DNA of 64,000 nt from Bradyrhizobium forestalis (GCF_002795245.1 NZ_PGVG01000012.1:1-64000), one strand, 5' to 3'; positions 24,589 to 33,845 are shown, numbered from the stretch's first letter. Made by a program: numbers and translations. Notes: generated from the sequence alone by a model not told the origin.

Positions 24589-24852
24589 TCAGTAGCAGGG
24601 GTGCCGCCGGCCGTCCTGGCCGATATAGGCGGCCGCGCTGCGGTAGCAGTGGTTGGTCGACGGACCGTCGTAATAGGCGAAGGTGCCGGGAGTGATGCCG
24701 GGTCCGTAATTGTGCAGATAACTGATCGGATAGGGCAGCGGGTTGGCGTAGGAGCGGTGGTACCGGTGATGTCCGCGCGCCTCCGCGAGGCCAGGGACCA
24801 GGACCGCAGTCGTCAGGGCCGCAACCGCGGCTACAAGCGTCAACTTGCTCAT
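24589..24852 (-). CDS. Small secreted His/Tyr-rich protein, unknown function
   Basis: The 87-residue product begins MSKLTLVAAVAALTTAVLVP with signal-peptide character (cut near AEA-RGHH). The mature part, HHRYHRSYANPLPYPISYLH and a YYDGPSTNHCYRSAAAYIGQ stretch, ends RRHPCY with two cysteines. CCGGAGAATCGAG upstream of the ATG gives a good ribosome binding site, which rules out the longer frame. The function is unknown. Confidence 0.75.
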   Translation of the reverse strand: MSKLTLVAAVAALTTAVLVPGLAEARGHHRYHRSYANPLPYPISYLHNYGPGITPGTFAYYDGPSTNHCYRSAAAYIGQDGRRHPCY

Positions 24853-25154
24853 CTCGATTCTCCGGAATCCGCTCGAATAGGTCGGCCATCTATAGCAATT
24901 TCGAGTGGTCAGGCATCGCTCCAGAGGCCCGAAATCATGGCCAATCCTGCAGATTTCCGGGAAGGTGTGACCGAATTGCCGGACATGCGGTTGAAAGCTG
25001 CCCATTTTTGGCCTTTTCGGGATGCTTAACGAATTCCCCACACAAGTATGACCAAAGAGTATTCGGTTAAGATCCTGTCGCCGGCCCCAGGGATCATCAT
25101 TTGAGGGTCCTTCGAGGCCGGTCCATTCCTGAAGGCCATCGCCGTCACCTCGCC
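24853..25154. other. Divergent intergenic stretch
   Basis: This stretch separates the His/Tyr-rich protein gene from the ClpP-like gene. I see no gene. It holds the AT-rich words CTATAGCAATTTC near 24890 and two TTAA words near 25025 and 25066, which may be promoter elements for one side or the other, but none is strong enough to assign. Confidence 0.35.
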
Positions 25155-25601
25155 ATGCGCATCACGCTTCTGAGCCTGCTGTTGCTCTCCGCCGTCATCG
25201 CCACGCCGGCGCGCGCCGAGTTGCACATCACCCGCGACCATGGCGGCTATGTCGAGGAGTACAAGGCCAAGTACAAGCGCGTGCGCGAGAAGGGCGAGCG
25301 CGTCATCATCGACGGTATCTGCAATTCGGCTTGCACGCTCGTGCTCGGCATCGTGCCGATGAACAAGATCTGCGTGACGCCGCGCGCCAGCCTCGGCTTC
25401 CACCAGGCCTATTACGACAAGGCCTTCACCTTCGGCATCAAGGTCACCAGCGCCGAAGGCACCTCCGATCTCATGTCCTACTACCCCGACAAGGTGAAGG
25501 ACTGGATTCGCCGCAATGGCGGGCTCACCACAGACATGAAGAAGATCAAGAACGGGGTCGAGCTCTGGAAGATCATCGACCCCTGTCCGGAAGAATGGTG
25601 A
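25155..25601 (+). CDS. Periplasmic ClpP/crotonase-fold-like protein
   Basis: The 148-residue protein has a signal peptide (MRITLLSLLLLSAVIATPARA) and then a domain with GERVIIDGICNSACTLVLGI. The SACT segment resembles the nucleophile elbow of ClpP-like periplasmic proteins, with GFHQAYYDKAF placed where the histidine strand would be. Activity is uncertain. The start at 25155 is chosen because the signal peptide begins there; upstream in-frame sequence is not signal-like. Confidence 0.7.
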   Translation: MRITLLSLLLLSAVIATPARAELHITRDHGGYVEEYKAKYKRVREKGERVIIDGICNSACTLVLGIVPMNKICVTPRASLGFHQAYYDKAFTFGIKVTSAEGTSDLMSYYPDKVKDWIRRNGGLTTDMKKIKNGVELWKIIDPCPEEW

Positions 25602-25698
25602 GCGGCTGAGCGAGACCGCTGTCGTCCGTCGCAGCGCAGCATCGTCCGGACGAAATTCGCATTGCCGCATGGCCTCCGGTGGGGCAATGAGGGCGGCA

Positions 25699-26571
25699 AT
25701 GAACCATAATCAAGAAACCCTGACCGCCCGCGCCGCGCCGATCCTGTTCGTGCTGCTCTGGAGCACCGGCTTCATCGGCACCAAATACGTCGTCAACAAC
25801 GCCGATCCCTTGACCTATCTCGCCATCCGCATGGCGATCGTGGTCGGCTTGATGGCGATCATCGCGGGCATCGCGCGGCCTAAATGGCCTGATCGCGCGG
25901 GCATTGCACACAGCGCGGTCGCCGGCATCCTCGTCCACGGCTTCTATCTCGGCGGCACCGCGATCGCGATCGCGCATTCGATTCCGGCCGGCCTTTCCGC
26001 GCTGATTCCAGGTCTGCAGCCGATCCTGACCTCGACCATCGCCAACCGCTGGCTGGGTGAGAAGGTGTCGCCGGTGCAATGGGCTGGCCTCGTCCTCGGC
26101 CTCGGCGGCGTCGTGCTGATCCTGCACAACCGCCCGATGACCGGCGAAGCCGGGCTCGGCTGGCTCGCATCGGTGGTCTCGCTGATCAGCATTACGCTCG
26201 GCACCCTCTACCAGCGTCGCTACTGCAATCACATCGACTGGCGCGCCGGCAATCTCGTGCAATACGTATCCGTCACCATCTTCTTCGCGATCGGGGCCTT
26301 CCTGTTCGAAGACCGCGTGGTGCACTGGACGCGGGAATTCGTGCTCGCGCTCGCCTGGCTCGCCGTGGCGCTCTCGATTGGATCGATCGGGCTGTTGTAC
26401 TGGCTGATCCGCCACGCCGCGGCAACTTCGGTCGCGAGCCTGTTCTACCTGGTGCCGGCGGTGACGGCCCTGATGGCCTATCTGCTGTTCGGCGAAAAGC
26501 TGGACGCAATTGCCATTGCCGGCATGGCGCTCTGCGCCGCAGCGGTCTTTGTGGTCAATCGGCGCTCATAG
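25699..26571 (+). CDS. DMT-superfamily (EamA) transporter
   Basis: The 290-residue protein has ten predicted membrane segments in two EamA halves: PILFVLLWSTGFIGTKYVVN begins the first and VSLISITLGTLYQRRYCN begins the second. The motif LSALIPGLQPILTSTIANRW with GEKVSPVQWAGLVLGLGGV is typical, and so is the final LLFGEKLDAIAIAGMALCAA. Such proteins export amino acids, metabolites or drugs across the cytoplasmic membrane. Starts at 25669, 25687 and 25699 are all in frame; I prefer 25699 because the first helix follows closely. Confidence 0.87.
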   Translation: MNHNQETLTARAAPILFVLLWSTGFIGTKYVVNNADPLTYLAIRMAIVVGLMAIIAGIARPKWPDRAGIAHSAVAGILVHGFYLGGTAIAIAHSIPAGLSALIPGLQPILTSTIANRWLGEKVSPVQWAGLVLGLGGVVLILHNRPMTGEAGLGWLASVVSLISITLGTLYQRRYCNHIDWRAGNLVQYVSVTIFFAIGAFLFEDRVVHWTREFVLALAWLAVALSIGSIGLLYWLIRHAAATSVASLFYLVPAVTALMAYLLFGEKLDAIAIAGMALCAAAVFVVNRRS

Positions 26572-26656
26572 CGGTTTCCAGCGCGCACAGCCCTGACGTG
26601 TGTTGACCTTTTCGTGCTAGGGTGCGGCATTCAACCCATTTCTTTTCAGCACGGTG

Positions 26657-27409
26657 ATGTCCATGACGAAAGCACGGCGTGCACTGCTCGGCAGGTCGAT
26701 GAAGCCGGTCCGGATTGCCTGCATCAACTATGCAGAGGAGATGCTGAGCGACCGAATGATGGGAAGGCTCACGGCCGCGCTCCAGAAATGCTACGACGAG
26801 CATTTCTTCCCCGTCTGGGGCTACCCCGTCGATCTCGATGTCACCCGCAAGCCGAAGCCGACGGACTGGCAGCTGGTCTATTTCGACGACGCCACCCACG
26901 AGAACTTCCTCGGGCGGCACGAGCTGACGCATCAGGGACAGCCGATCTCGAAGATATTCCTGAAGACGCTCGGCGAGAACGACCCGGTCAGCCTCGCCGC
27001 ATCGCACGAGTTGTTCGAGATGGTGCTCGACCCCATGGCCAATCTGTGGGCGGACAAGACCCGGCACACCCAATATGCCTACGAGGTTTGCGACGCCGTG
27101 GAGGAGGAGTCGTTCCTCGTCAACGATTTCCCGATGTCGAACTTCGTCTATCCGTCCTGGTTCGAGCCATTCGAGCATCCCCGCGGCACCAAGTTCGATC
27201 ACATGGGGTCGCTGAAGGCGCCTTTCACGATGACCGAGGGCGGCTACGTGATCAAGAAGGTCAACGGCAAACGGGTGATCAAGCAGTTCGGCTCACCGGA
27301 AAAGCGGAAGCGCTTCAATGCCGAGGACCGGCGCGGTCATCGCAGTGAATTCCGCGATCCCAAGGGCAAGCATCATCCGGGCCGGCGCGCAGCCAAGCGA
27401 CGAGGGTAG
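26657..27409 (+). CDS. Unknown protein with a HExxE-type motif (putative metallopeptidase-like)
   Basis: The 250-residue protein is not one I can name. It contains SLAASHELFEMVLDPMANLW, in which the HELFE...DP arrangement resembles a gluzincin-like HExxE zinc motif with a downstream DP. The region around it (CDAVEEESFLVNDFPMSNFV) is conserved-looking and acidic. The last 60 residues are very basic (KRKRFNAEDRRGHRSEFRD), which suggests binding to nucleic acid or another polyanion. No signal peptide is seen. GTG 26654, ATG 26657 and ATG 26663 are alternative starts. Confidence 0.65.
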   Translation: MSMTKARRALLGRSMKPVRIACINYAEEMLSDRMMGRLTAALQKCYDEHFFPVWGYPVDLDVTRKPKPTDWQLVYFDDATHENFLGRHELTHQGQPISKIFLKTLGENDPVSLAASHELFEMVLDPMANLWADKTRHTQYAYEVCDAVEEESFLVNDFPMSNFVYPSWFEPFEHPRGTKFDHMGSLKAPFTMTEGGYVIKKVNGKRVIKQFGSPEKRKRFNAEDRRGHRSEFRDPKGKHHPGRRAAKRRG

Positions 27410-27468
27410 GCGTCGCTGGGGCTGTCTCCGGGCGCGCCCGCACCCGGAGACGTCCCTGACCGTTGCGA

Positions 27469-27759
27469 TCAGCGCTTGGCCTTTTTGGCCTTCTTCGACT
27501 TGGTGGCTTTCTTGGCGGCCTTCTTCGCAGCCTTCTTAGACGACTTCTTGCCGGCTTTCTTCGTCGTCTTCTTCGCAGCCTTCTTGGCTTTCTTCTTGGC
27601 AGTCTTCTTCGGCGCTACTTTCTTGGCGACCTTCTTGGCCGCTTTCTTCACCTGCTTGACGGCGGTGACTGCGGCGTCCTTGGTTGCTTCCACGGCGGTG
27701 GTCATCGTCTCCATCGCCTGGTCGGTGATCGGCTTGTCGTCATCCATATCGTCCCCCAC
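27469..27759 (-). CDS. Histone H1-like lysine/alanine-rich protein
   Basis: The 96-residue product has an acidic head (MGDDMDDDKPITDQAMETM) and a body of repeated KKAAKK, KKTAKK and KKAGKK units built almost only of Lys, Ala, Thr and Ser. It resembles bacterial H1-like DNA-binding proteins (Hc1/AlgP type) that compact or bridge DNA. It is probably real because the reading frame keeps a strict Lys/Ala pattern with varied codons. A second Met is four codons in. The function in the cell is inferred from composition only. Confidence 0.72.
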   Translation of the reverse strand: MGDDMDDDKPITDQAMETMTTAVEATKDAAVTAVKQVKKAAKKVAKKVAPKKTAKKKAKKAAKKTTKKAGKKSSKKAAKKAAKKATKSKKAKKAKR

Positions 27760-27837
27760 GGTTTGTATGGAGCGATGACGATAGCGGGTTTCGAAATTGT
27801 GTCAAAGCAGCGCTCAACCTCTGCGGATATTGCGCAG

Positions 27838-28010
27838 GCGGCAGGCGCGCGTCCCCTGGCATGATCGACGATCGGCTGCGGAGAAGTCTTGCCGATCGTG
27901 ATGCCCGCGCCCGCAAGCTCGATCGGCGTCGCCTGCCAGGGCCGGTGGATCAGCTTGGGCGGCATGTCCTTCAGTTCCGGCACCCAGCGCCGAAGGTGGC
28001 GCGCTTGGCG
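27838..28010 (-). pseudogene. DNA photolyase C-terminal remnant
   Basis: The minus-strand translation reads RQARHLRRWVPELKDMPPK, LIHRPWQATPIELAGAGITI and GKTSPQPIVDHARGRAPA. This matches the conserved C-terminal end of class I deoxyribodipyrimidine photolyases (RRWVPEL..MP..IH.PW...IVDH...R). In-frame homology stops upstream, with a stop codon at 28029-28031, and no N-terminal photolyase sequence exists before the chemoreceptor gene. Downstream the frame loses the usual RALAAY ending. The remnant is about 57 codons of a protein that is normally about 480 residues. Confidence 0.75.
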
Positions 28011-28131
28011 AGGGCAGGGAGGCCTCGTTTACCAACTGGAAAGCATGCCGCGTGCGGCGGTGGGAACCGTCGTTAATGCGACTGTAAGTCAATTGCACGA
28101 TTATGCAGGAATTACGGGGGTCATTCCATCC

Positions 28132-29862
28132 ATGTCCAATCCTCTAACGGCGAAGTTCCTGCCGCAGTTCAAGCTCGGCACCAAAGCGGTCCTGTGCGCT
28201 GTGGTGCTGATCGCAATGAACACGGCGCTGGTGGTCGGCGCCGGCTATTGGTCGCTGACGTCAGCCTTCAACGATCGCGCGCTCCGCGACATCGAGGTCA
28301 ATCTGCGCACGCTGGCGCTGGCCTTTGCGGAGACCGTTCCCGAGGCCAAGATCACGATGCGGGATGGCGCGGTGGTACGCGCCGAGATTCCCAAGATGCC
28401 CGACCTCAAGGATCACGCCATCGTCGATCGGGCGGTGTCCTATGTCGGGGGCAATGCGACCCTGTTCGTGTTCGACGCGGCGAGTGGGCAATTCGTGCGA
28501 CGCTCGACCAACGTGAAGAAGGAGAATGGCGACCGCGCCGTCGGCACCCAGCTCGCCGCCGATCATCCGGGGCAGGCCCCGCTGCGCCGCGGCGAGGCCT
28601 ATAAGGGGCCGGCGACGCTGTTCGGCAAGACGTTCATGACCGCCTATTTCCCGGTTCTGGACGCGACCGGCAAGGTCGCCGGCATCCTCTACGTCGGCAT
28701 CCCCATGGCCCAGTTCGAGAGCATGCTGACCCAGGCGATCGAGAGCATGGCGATGGCCGCCGGTCTTGCCGCACTTCTGGTGCTGGTCCTGACCCTGCTG
28801 GTCGTCCGCCGCGTCACCCGGCCGCTCATCTCGGTCACGCACTCGCTCACCGCGCTTGCCAACGGCCAGAGCGACGTCGCGATCGAATGCGAGGACCGCG
28901 CCGACGAGATCGGCGAGATCGCCCGCACGGTTGCAGTGTTCAAAAGCAATTCGCAGGAGCGGGCGCGGCTGCGCAGCGAACAGGTGGCGGCAACGACGGC
29001 CGCGGCCGAGCAGCGCAAGGCGGAGCTGCGCAGCTTCGTCGAGGAGTTCCGCGGCAGCGTCGGCGGCATTCTCGACAAGGTGCTCGCATCGTCGGGCGAG
29101 TTCGAGCGTTCCGCGCGACAACTCACCGACGCCGCGCGCTCCACGGCCGATCTGTCGGCGCAGTCGGCGGGAGCTTCCGAAAGCGCCTCCGAGCACGTGC
29201 GTTCGGCCGCGTCGGCCTCTGACGAGTTGTCTCAATCGATCTCCGAGATCACCCGCCGGGTGCAGGAATCCAACGAGATCTCCGCCGAGGCGGTGCGGCA
29301 GGCCGAGGCGACCGACCAGCGCATCGCGCAGCTCTCGGAAGCCGGCGCGCGTATCGGCGATGTCGTCAAGCTGATCACCTCGATCGCCGAGCAGACCAAT
29401 CTCCTGGCGCTGAACGCCACCATCGAGGCCGCACGCGCGGGCGATGCCGGGCGCGGCTTCGCGGTGGTGGCTCAGGAGGTCAAGACGCTCGCCGGCCAGA
29501 CCGCAAAGGCGACCGACGAGATCTCGAACCAGATCGAGAGCATGCAGCTCGCGACCGAGGAGTCAGTCGCCGCCATCAAGGCGATCAGCCAGACCATCGA
29601 GCGCATCAGCGGTATCGCGGGCTCGATCTCGGCTGCGGTCGAGCAGCAGAAAAGCGCGACGCACAACATCGTGGCCAGCGTTGGCGCGGCGGTATCAGGC
29701 ACGGCCGATGTCGCCGTCAATGTTCGTCACGCCGCCAAGGGCGCCAGCGAGACCGGCGAGACCTCGAGCCGGATGTTTGCTTCCGCCCAGGCGCTGTCGG
29801 GCGAGAGCCTGCATCTGAAGGCCGAGGTCGAGAGCTTCCTCGACCGCGTGCACGCGGCGTAA
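28132..29862 (+). CDS. Methyl-accepting chemotaxis protein with periplasmic Cache-type sensor
   Basis: The 576-residue receptor has TM1 (about 18-40), a periplasmic sensor of about 160 residues whose GKTFMTAYFPVLDATGKVAG and ILYVGIPMAQ strands indicate a single-Cache (Cache_3/Cache_2) fold, TM2 (about 203-224), HAMP (about 224-280) and a signalling domain. Its hairpin tip reads IAEQTNLLALNATIEAARAG with RGFAVVAQEVKTLAG. There is no CheR-docking pentapeptide at the C-terminus, which ends DRVHAA. The start (MSNPLTAKFLPQF) is chosen because TM1 follows. The ligand is unknown; small organic acids are common for this fold. Confidence 0.92.
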   Translation: MSNPLTAKFLPQFKLGTKAVLCAVVLIAMNTALVVGAGYWSLTSAFNDRALRDIEVNLRTLALAFAETVPEAKITMRDGAVVRAEIPKMPDLKDHAIVDRAVSYVGGNATLFVFDAASGQFVRRSTNVKKENGDRAVGTQLAADHPGQAPLRRGEAYKGPATLFGKTFMTAYFPVLDATGKVAGILYVGIPMAQFESMLTQAIESMAMAAGLAALLVLVLTLLVVRRVTRPLISVTHSLTALANGQSDVAIECEDRADEIGEIARTVAVFKSNSQERARLRSEQVAATTAAAEQRKAELRSFVEEFRGSVGGILDKVLASSGEFERSARQLTDAARSTADLSAQSAGASESASEHVRSAASASDELSQSISEITRRVQESNEISAEAVRQAEATDQRIAQLSEAGARIGDVVKLITSIAEQTNLLALNATIEAARAGDAGRGFAVVAQEVKTLAGQTAKATDEISNQIESMQLATEESVAAIKAISQTIERISGIAGSISAAVEQQKSATHNIVASVGAAVSGTADVAVNVRHAAKGASETGETSSRMFASAQALSGESLHLKAEVESFLDRVHAA

Positions 29863-29867
29863 TTCAG

Positions 29868-29970
29868 CCCAGTCGTTCCGGGTCGGTCCGCAGGACCGAA
29901 CTCTGGTGCGCAATTGCGCACCAGAGAACCTCGAGATCCCGGGTTCGCGCTTGCGCGCGCCCCGGGATGA
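29868..29970. repeat. Palindromic intergenic repeat after the chemoreceptor gene
   Basis: Hairpins GGTCGGTCCGCAGGACCGAA, GGTGCGCAATTGCGCACC and CGCGCTTGCGCGCG are stacked between GTCGTTCCGGG and CCCGGGATGA. It resembles the units at 2646 and 13654 and fills the gap to the peroxiredoxin terminator. Confidence 0.6.
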
Positions 29971-29971
29971 T

Positions 29972-30002
29972 TTTTTGCGGCCGCTATCCGCGACCGCAAA
30001 AA
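29972..30002. terminator. Convergent terminator between chemoreceptor and peroxiredoxin genes
   Basis: TTTTTGCGG and CCGCAAAAA arms flank a 13-base loop, with T-runs on both strands. It would stop transcripts from either side and ends 1 base before the peroxiredoxin stop codon. Confidence 0.7.
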
Positions 30003-30003
30003 G

Positions 30004-30663
<660 letters not shown>

Positions 30664-30739
30664 GGTTCTACCTCATCGCATTGAATTTACTTGGGAATTC
30701 GTCTCTTGCCGTCACACTCAGTATAAGGGCTTGGCGAGG

Positions 30740-30760
30740 CCAAGTGAACGCCAAGTGAAC
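30740..30760 (-). promoter_or_regulatory. Tandem 10-mer repeats upstream of the peroxiredoxin gene
   Basis: CCAAGTGAAC occurs at 30740-30749 and again at 30751-30760, with an 11-base period (about one helical turn). The first copy joins an inverted repeat CTTGGC-GAG-GCCAAG (30730-30744). On the minus strand this lies just upstream of TATACT, which could be the peroxiredoxin -10 element. A regulator binding cooperatively on one face of the helix is plausible. No similar words are seen elsewhere in the window. The surrounding gap 30664-31055 contains no gene. Confidence 0.45.
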
Positions 30761-31055
30761 TGGCTCAAGTAAAATGTGAATTCCTTCCTTGAAGGACCGA
30801 TTTTCTAGCACCTTTCTGTTACAGCGGCGCCTGCGGCGAAACATCTCCACCGGGGGCAGACGGTCTCGCTTGCCCCGATAATGCCTTTTATGACTTCCAT
30901 CACGCCCGCCCGGCGCGTCCTAGAACCAAAATGGTCCTGACAGCGACCAATTGGCAACCATCTAGAAAAGTCGCGATCACCGTATCGAATCGTTAACCAC
31001 CCCTTTACGCCGGCATGAAAATGCTGGCCGATCAGAAGAAATCTGGAAGTGAACT

Positions 31056-31628
31056 ATGTCTGCCGCTGCGCCTAAGCCTACCGAGTCGTCGTCCCTCGAA
31101 CCGTCCTGCCGCGATACCGCGGCCCATGCGCTGAGCATTGTGCGTGACGGCGTGATCACGGGCGAAGGCCCCACGACCAAGGGAAGGGTGCATTTCTCCC
31201 GTTCGCTGGATGCCGATGACACCGCCTGGTGCATGCGCATCCTGACCGCCACCGCCGTCAACGACCAGCCGGTCAGCCGCACCGAGGCCGAGGTTCTGTT
31301 CGAGATCAACGAGGCCGCGACCGAGCGTACTGACGGTGGCTGCTTCGACGACCTGCTCGCCAAGGCCGTTGCCCATTATGCCGCCAGCGCCTCGGGCCTG
31401 AAGGTGCCGCCGCGCAGCGTTGCGCTGTCGGCCGACACCGAGATCGAGAGCTGGGCGCCGTCCTATGCCTCCAAGGTCAACAGCGAGATGCTGGAGTGGA
31501 TCGCCGGCCAGATGCGCGGCAAGCGCCAGAACAACCGTCGCCTGATGGCGATGGTGGCGACCTTCCTGGGCGCCACCGCGTTGCCTCTGGCGGGCCAATT
31601 GCCGAACGTGTTCGACATTGGGATGTAG
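31056..31628 (+). CDS. Conserved hypothetical protein, probable C-terminal membrane segment
   Basis: The 190-residue protein has no recognised domain. It starts MSAAAPKPTESSSLEPS, has a mixed alpha/beta body (VHFSRSLDADDTAWCMRILT, LLAKAVAHYAASASGL, VALSADTEIESWAPSYASKV) and near the end a basic RGKRQNNRRLMAM followed by a short hydrophobic stretch VATFLGATALPLAG. It is a type I have seen annotated as hypothetical in Bradyrhizobium. The function is unknown. It converges on the phosphatase gene through a shared terminator. Confidence 0.7.
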   Translation: MSAAAPKPTESSSLEPSCRDTAAHALSIVRDGVITGEGPTTKGRVHFSRSLDADDTAWCMRILTATAVNDQPVSRTEAEVLFEINEAATERTDGGCFDDLLAKAVAHYAASASGLKVPPRSVALSADTEIESWAPSYASKVNSEMLEWIAGQMRGKRQNNRRLMAMVATFLGATALPLAGQLPNVFDIGM

Positions 31629-31658
31629 GATTTTGCGCGTCACTCGATGACGCGAGGG

Positions 31659-31688
31659 AACGGCGGGGTCACTTCCCCGCCGTTTTTT
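31659..31688. terminator. Bidirectional terminator overlapping the phosphatase 3' end
   Basis: AACGGCGGGG and CCCCGCCGTT form a 10-bp stem with a 6-base loop followed by TTTTG. The stem overlaps the last codons of the opposite phosphatase gene, so that gene's own 3' end is part of the terminator for the convergent gene. Confidence 0.85.
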
Positions 31689-33537
31689 GTTTGCGGTGCT
31701 CCAGTCCAAGCTTGTCCACCTCGAGGCCCAGCGTGCGGCCCGGAAAACCGGCGGCGTCGAAATAGCGCTGGCTGCCGACGCGCTGGAAGTTCAGCACGGT
31801 CGTCAGGCCGCCCTCGGCGGGCTTCGACTTCAGCGTGCCAACATAGGCCTTCGGCACGATGCCGTTGGGCATGGCCTCCGACATCACGCGGCCGATCAGG
31901 CCGCCGTTCTGCGAGCCGCGCAGGCCCATGAGCTGGGCGGCCGTCATGCCGACATCGGCATTGCTGACCGGAATCTCGTCGACATAGCCGGCTTTGAAGT
32001 CCGGGCCGATCGCGGCCATGAAGTTCATGGTGTCGCCGCGGCTGAAGCTGCCATGCATGCCCTGGCCCTGGCGCAGCACGGTATCGGCGACCTGGACCGA
32101 GCAGTTGGTCGGCGCCTCGCCGCAATCGCTGGCATAGGAGCGGAAGTTGACGACGATCGACGGCGTCGGCGTCGCCGACTTGCCGCGCAAATTGATGCTC
32201 GACAGCGGCAGCGTCCCGGGGAAGCGGCCGATCGAATCCTCGACGAACAGGCCGGAGACGTAGTCCTGCTCGAGCAGTGCCTTGATGGTCCTCGCGGCGA
32301 GCTTCTTGTCCTTGTTCGGCAGATAGATCAGGTCGGAGCCGCCATTGGTGGCGACGACGAGGTCGGGCTTGGTCGGATCCTTGCCGAGCACGCCGTTGCC
32401 GGCCTTCGGATGCTTGTTGCCCTCGATCTTCGCGTTCTTGTCGTTGGGATCGAACAGCGGCAGATCGAGCGCTTTCGCAAGGTCGAGCGCCAGGAATCCC
32501 ATCGGCAGGAAGTCCTTGGGCGTGTCGTCATAGCTGACCTTGGCGGAGGGGCTGGTCTTGCTCTCCTTGGAGATGGTCGAGAAGCCGTGGTCGGCGGAGA
32601 CGATGATGTTGGTGGAGGCGGCGAGCCCGAGCTCGTCGAGCGCCTTGCGCAGCTGGGCGAGGTTGGTGTCGGCGTTCTTGATCCCGGCCATCGAGGTCGG
32701 GCCGTTGATGCCGGGCTTGATCTGGTTGAGGCTGTCGCCGGTGTTGTGCTGGCTGCCATCAGGGTCGCGCGACCAGAACACCAGCACGAAGGGCTTGTTG
32801 CGCGCCTTGAACATCGGCAGCACCACCTTGGTGGCGACGTCGGCGAAATAGGCCTGCTGCGCGACGTTGGCGACCGTGGTGCCCGGCGTCTTGGCGTCGC
32901 CCGCCTTCGAATTGTCACCGCGTGGCGGCGTGGCGATGGGCAGGCCGGCCTTGGTCAAAGCGTCTTTCACCTCGTCCGACAGCGCAACGCCGTTCTTGCC
33001 GCCGGTGGAATCGTCGAACACGATCGAGTGCAGGCCCGCCTTCTCGGGTTTGTCGGTGTGGTCGAACTGATAGGTCGGGCCGACCTTGCCGATGGCCGCG
33101 GTGCTCAGCCCTTTGTCGCGGGCCATTTTCAAAATGGTCTCTTCGTTGAGATAGTCGCCCCTGAAATGCTCGTCGATGTCGCCGAGCACGGCGTCGTTCT
33201 CGATGAAGGGGACCACGGTGTCGCCGGCCGGACCTGAGGTGTAGTTGGTCCAGATCGTGTTGGAGAACACGCCGGTGTCACCGAGATAATGGCCGGTCGA
33301 CATCGCCGAGCCGTTGGCCATGGTGAAGGTCGGGAACAGCGAATGCGGATTCTTGAAGTTGACGCCCTTGTCGCGGACGTCGGCCATCGCGGGCGTCGTT
33401 TCCGGTGTGACCTTCAGCGCGCGCAGACCGTCGGGAATGAACAGGATCAGGTTGCGGGGTGTGTTGTTCTGGGCCAAGGCAAATCCGGTTGACAGGACTG
33501 TCAGCCCGGCGGACAGCAACAGCAGTGAAGGGCGCAT
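31669..33537 (-). CDS. Secreted alkaline phosphatase/phosphodiesterase superfamily protein
   Basis: The 622-residue protein has a signal peptide (MRPSLLLLSAGLTVLSTGFALA). Metal-site motifs of the nucleotide pyrophosphatase/phosphodiesterase fold follow: LILFIPDGLRA, FPTFTMANGSAMSTGHYLGD with the Thr nucleophile region, FWSRDPDGSQHNTGD and IIVSADHGFSTISKE. The family hydrolyses phosphomonoesters or diesters in the periplasm; the natural substrate is not evident. The C-terminal 200 residues carry a GMHGSFSRGDTMNFMAAIGP segment typical of this branch. No Pho box was recognised upstream. Confidence 0.88.
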   Translation of the reverse strand: MRPSLLLLSAGLTVLSTGFALAQNNTPRNLILFIPDGLRALKVTPETTPAMADVRDKGVNFKNPHSLFPTFTMANGSAMSTGHYLGDTGVFSNTIWTNYTSGPAGDTVVPFIENDAVLGDIDEHFRGDYLNEETILKMARDKGLSTAAIGKVGPTYQFDHTDKPEKAGLHSIVFDDSTGGKNGVALSDEVKDALTKAGLPIATPPRGDNSKAGDAKTPGTTVANVAQQAYFADVATKVVLPMFKARNKPFVLVFWSRDPDGSQHNTGDSLNQIKPGINGPTSMAGIKNADTNLAQLRKALDELGLAASTNIIVSADHGFSTISKESKTSPSAKVSYDDTPKDFLPMGFLALDLAKALDLPLFDPNDKNAKIEGNKHPKAGNGVLGKDPTKPDLVVATNGGSDLIYLPNKDKKLAARTIKALLEQDYVSGLFVEDSIGRFPGTLPLSSINLRGKSATPTPSIVVNFRSYASDCGEAPTNCSVQVADTVLRQGQGMHGSFSRGDTMNFMAAIGPDFKAGYVDEIPVSNADVGMTAAQLMGLRGSQNGGLIGRVMSEAMPNGIVPKAYVGTLKSKPAEGGLTTVLNFQRVGSQRYFDAAGFPGRTLGLEVDKLGLEHRKQKTAGK

Positions 33538-33669
33538 GGAAGTCTCCTGGGCGGTGAGGCGGCGTGGCCGCCGACCGCGGCCCCCGGCAATCGTTTAGTT
33601 TTGCTGCATGACAGTCTTGTTACAGGCCCCCGTTGTCGATGCAAGAGGCTGGGGGAGGGGTGCGATCCA

Positions 33670-33814
33670 CTCTCGTGTCCCGGACGCGCTGCAACGCTCT
33701 TGGCGTTGCGGGCGCAGAGCCGGGACCCAGTGTCGCCTCGCGAGTCGCTGTTGCATGGGCCCCGGCTCTGCAGCGCACCGCTGAAGTAGCGCTGCGCTGC
33801 GTCCGGGGCACGAG
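33670..33814. repeat. Large palindromic repeat (CTCGTG-CCCGGACGC family), copy B
   Basis: Starting CTCTCGTGTCCCGGACGCGC and ending GCGTCCGGGGCACGAG, this unit is a long imperfect palindrome with inner CAACGCTCTTGGCGTTG and AGCGCACCGCTGAAGTAGCG stretches. It is a sister of 9701-9840. Confidence 0.65.
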
Positions 33815-33845
33815 ATCGAAGTTTTTGCGCCCAGCTCATCAACAT

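Noticed and set aside
27469..27759. Lys/Ala-rich repeat as a non-coding repeat
   Set aside because: The frame is kept throughout with varied synonymous codons and an acidic non-repeat head, so coding is more likely.
31687..33237. 516-residue plus-strand frame inside the phosphatase gene
   Set aside because: The opposite frame has a signal peptide and metal-site motifs; the plus-strand product is low-complexity and Arg/Glu/Val-rich as expected of a shadow.
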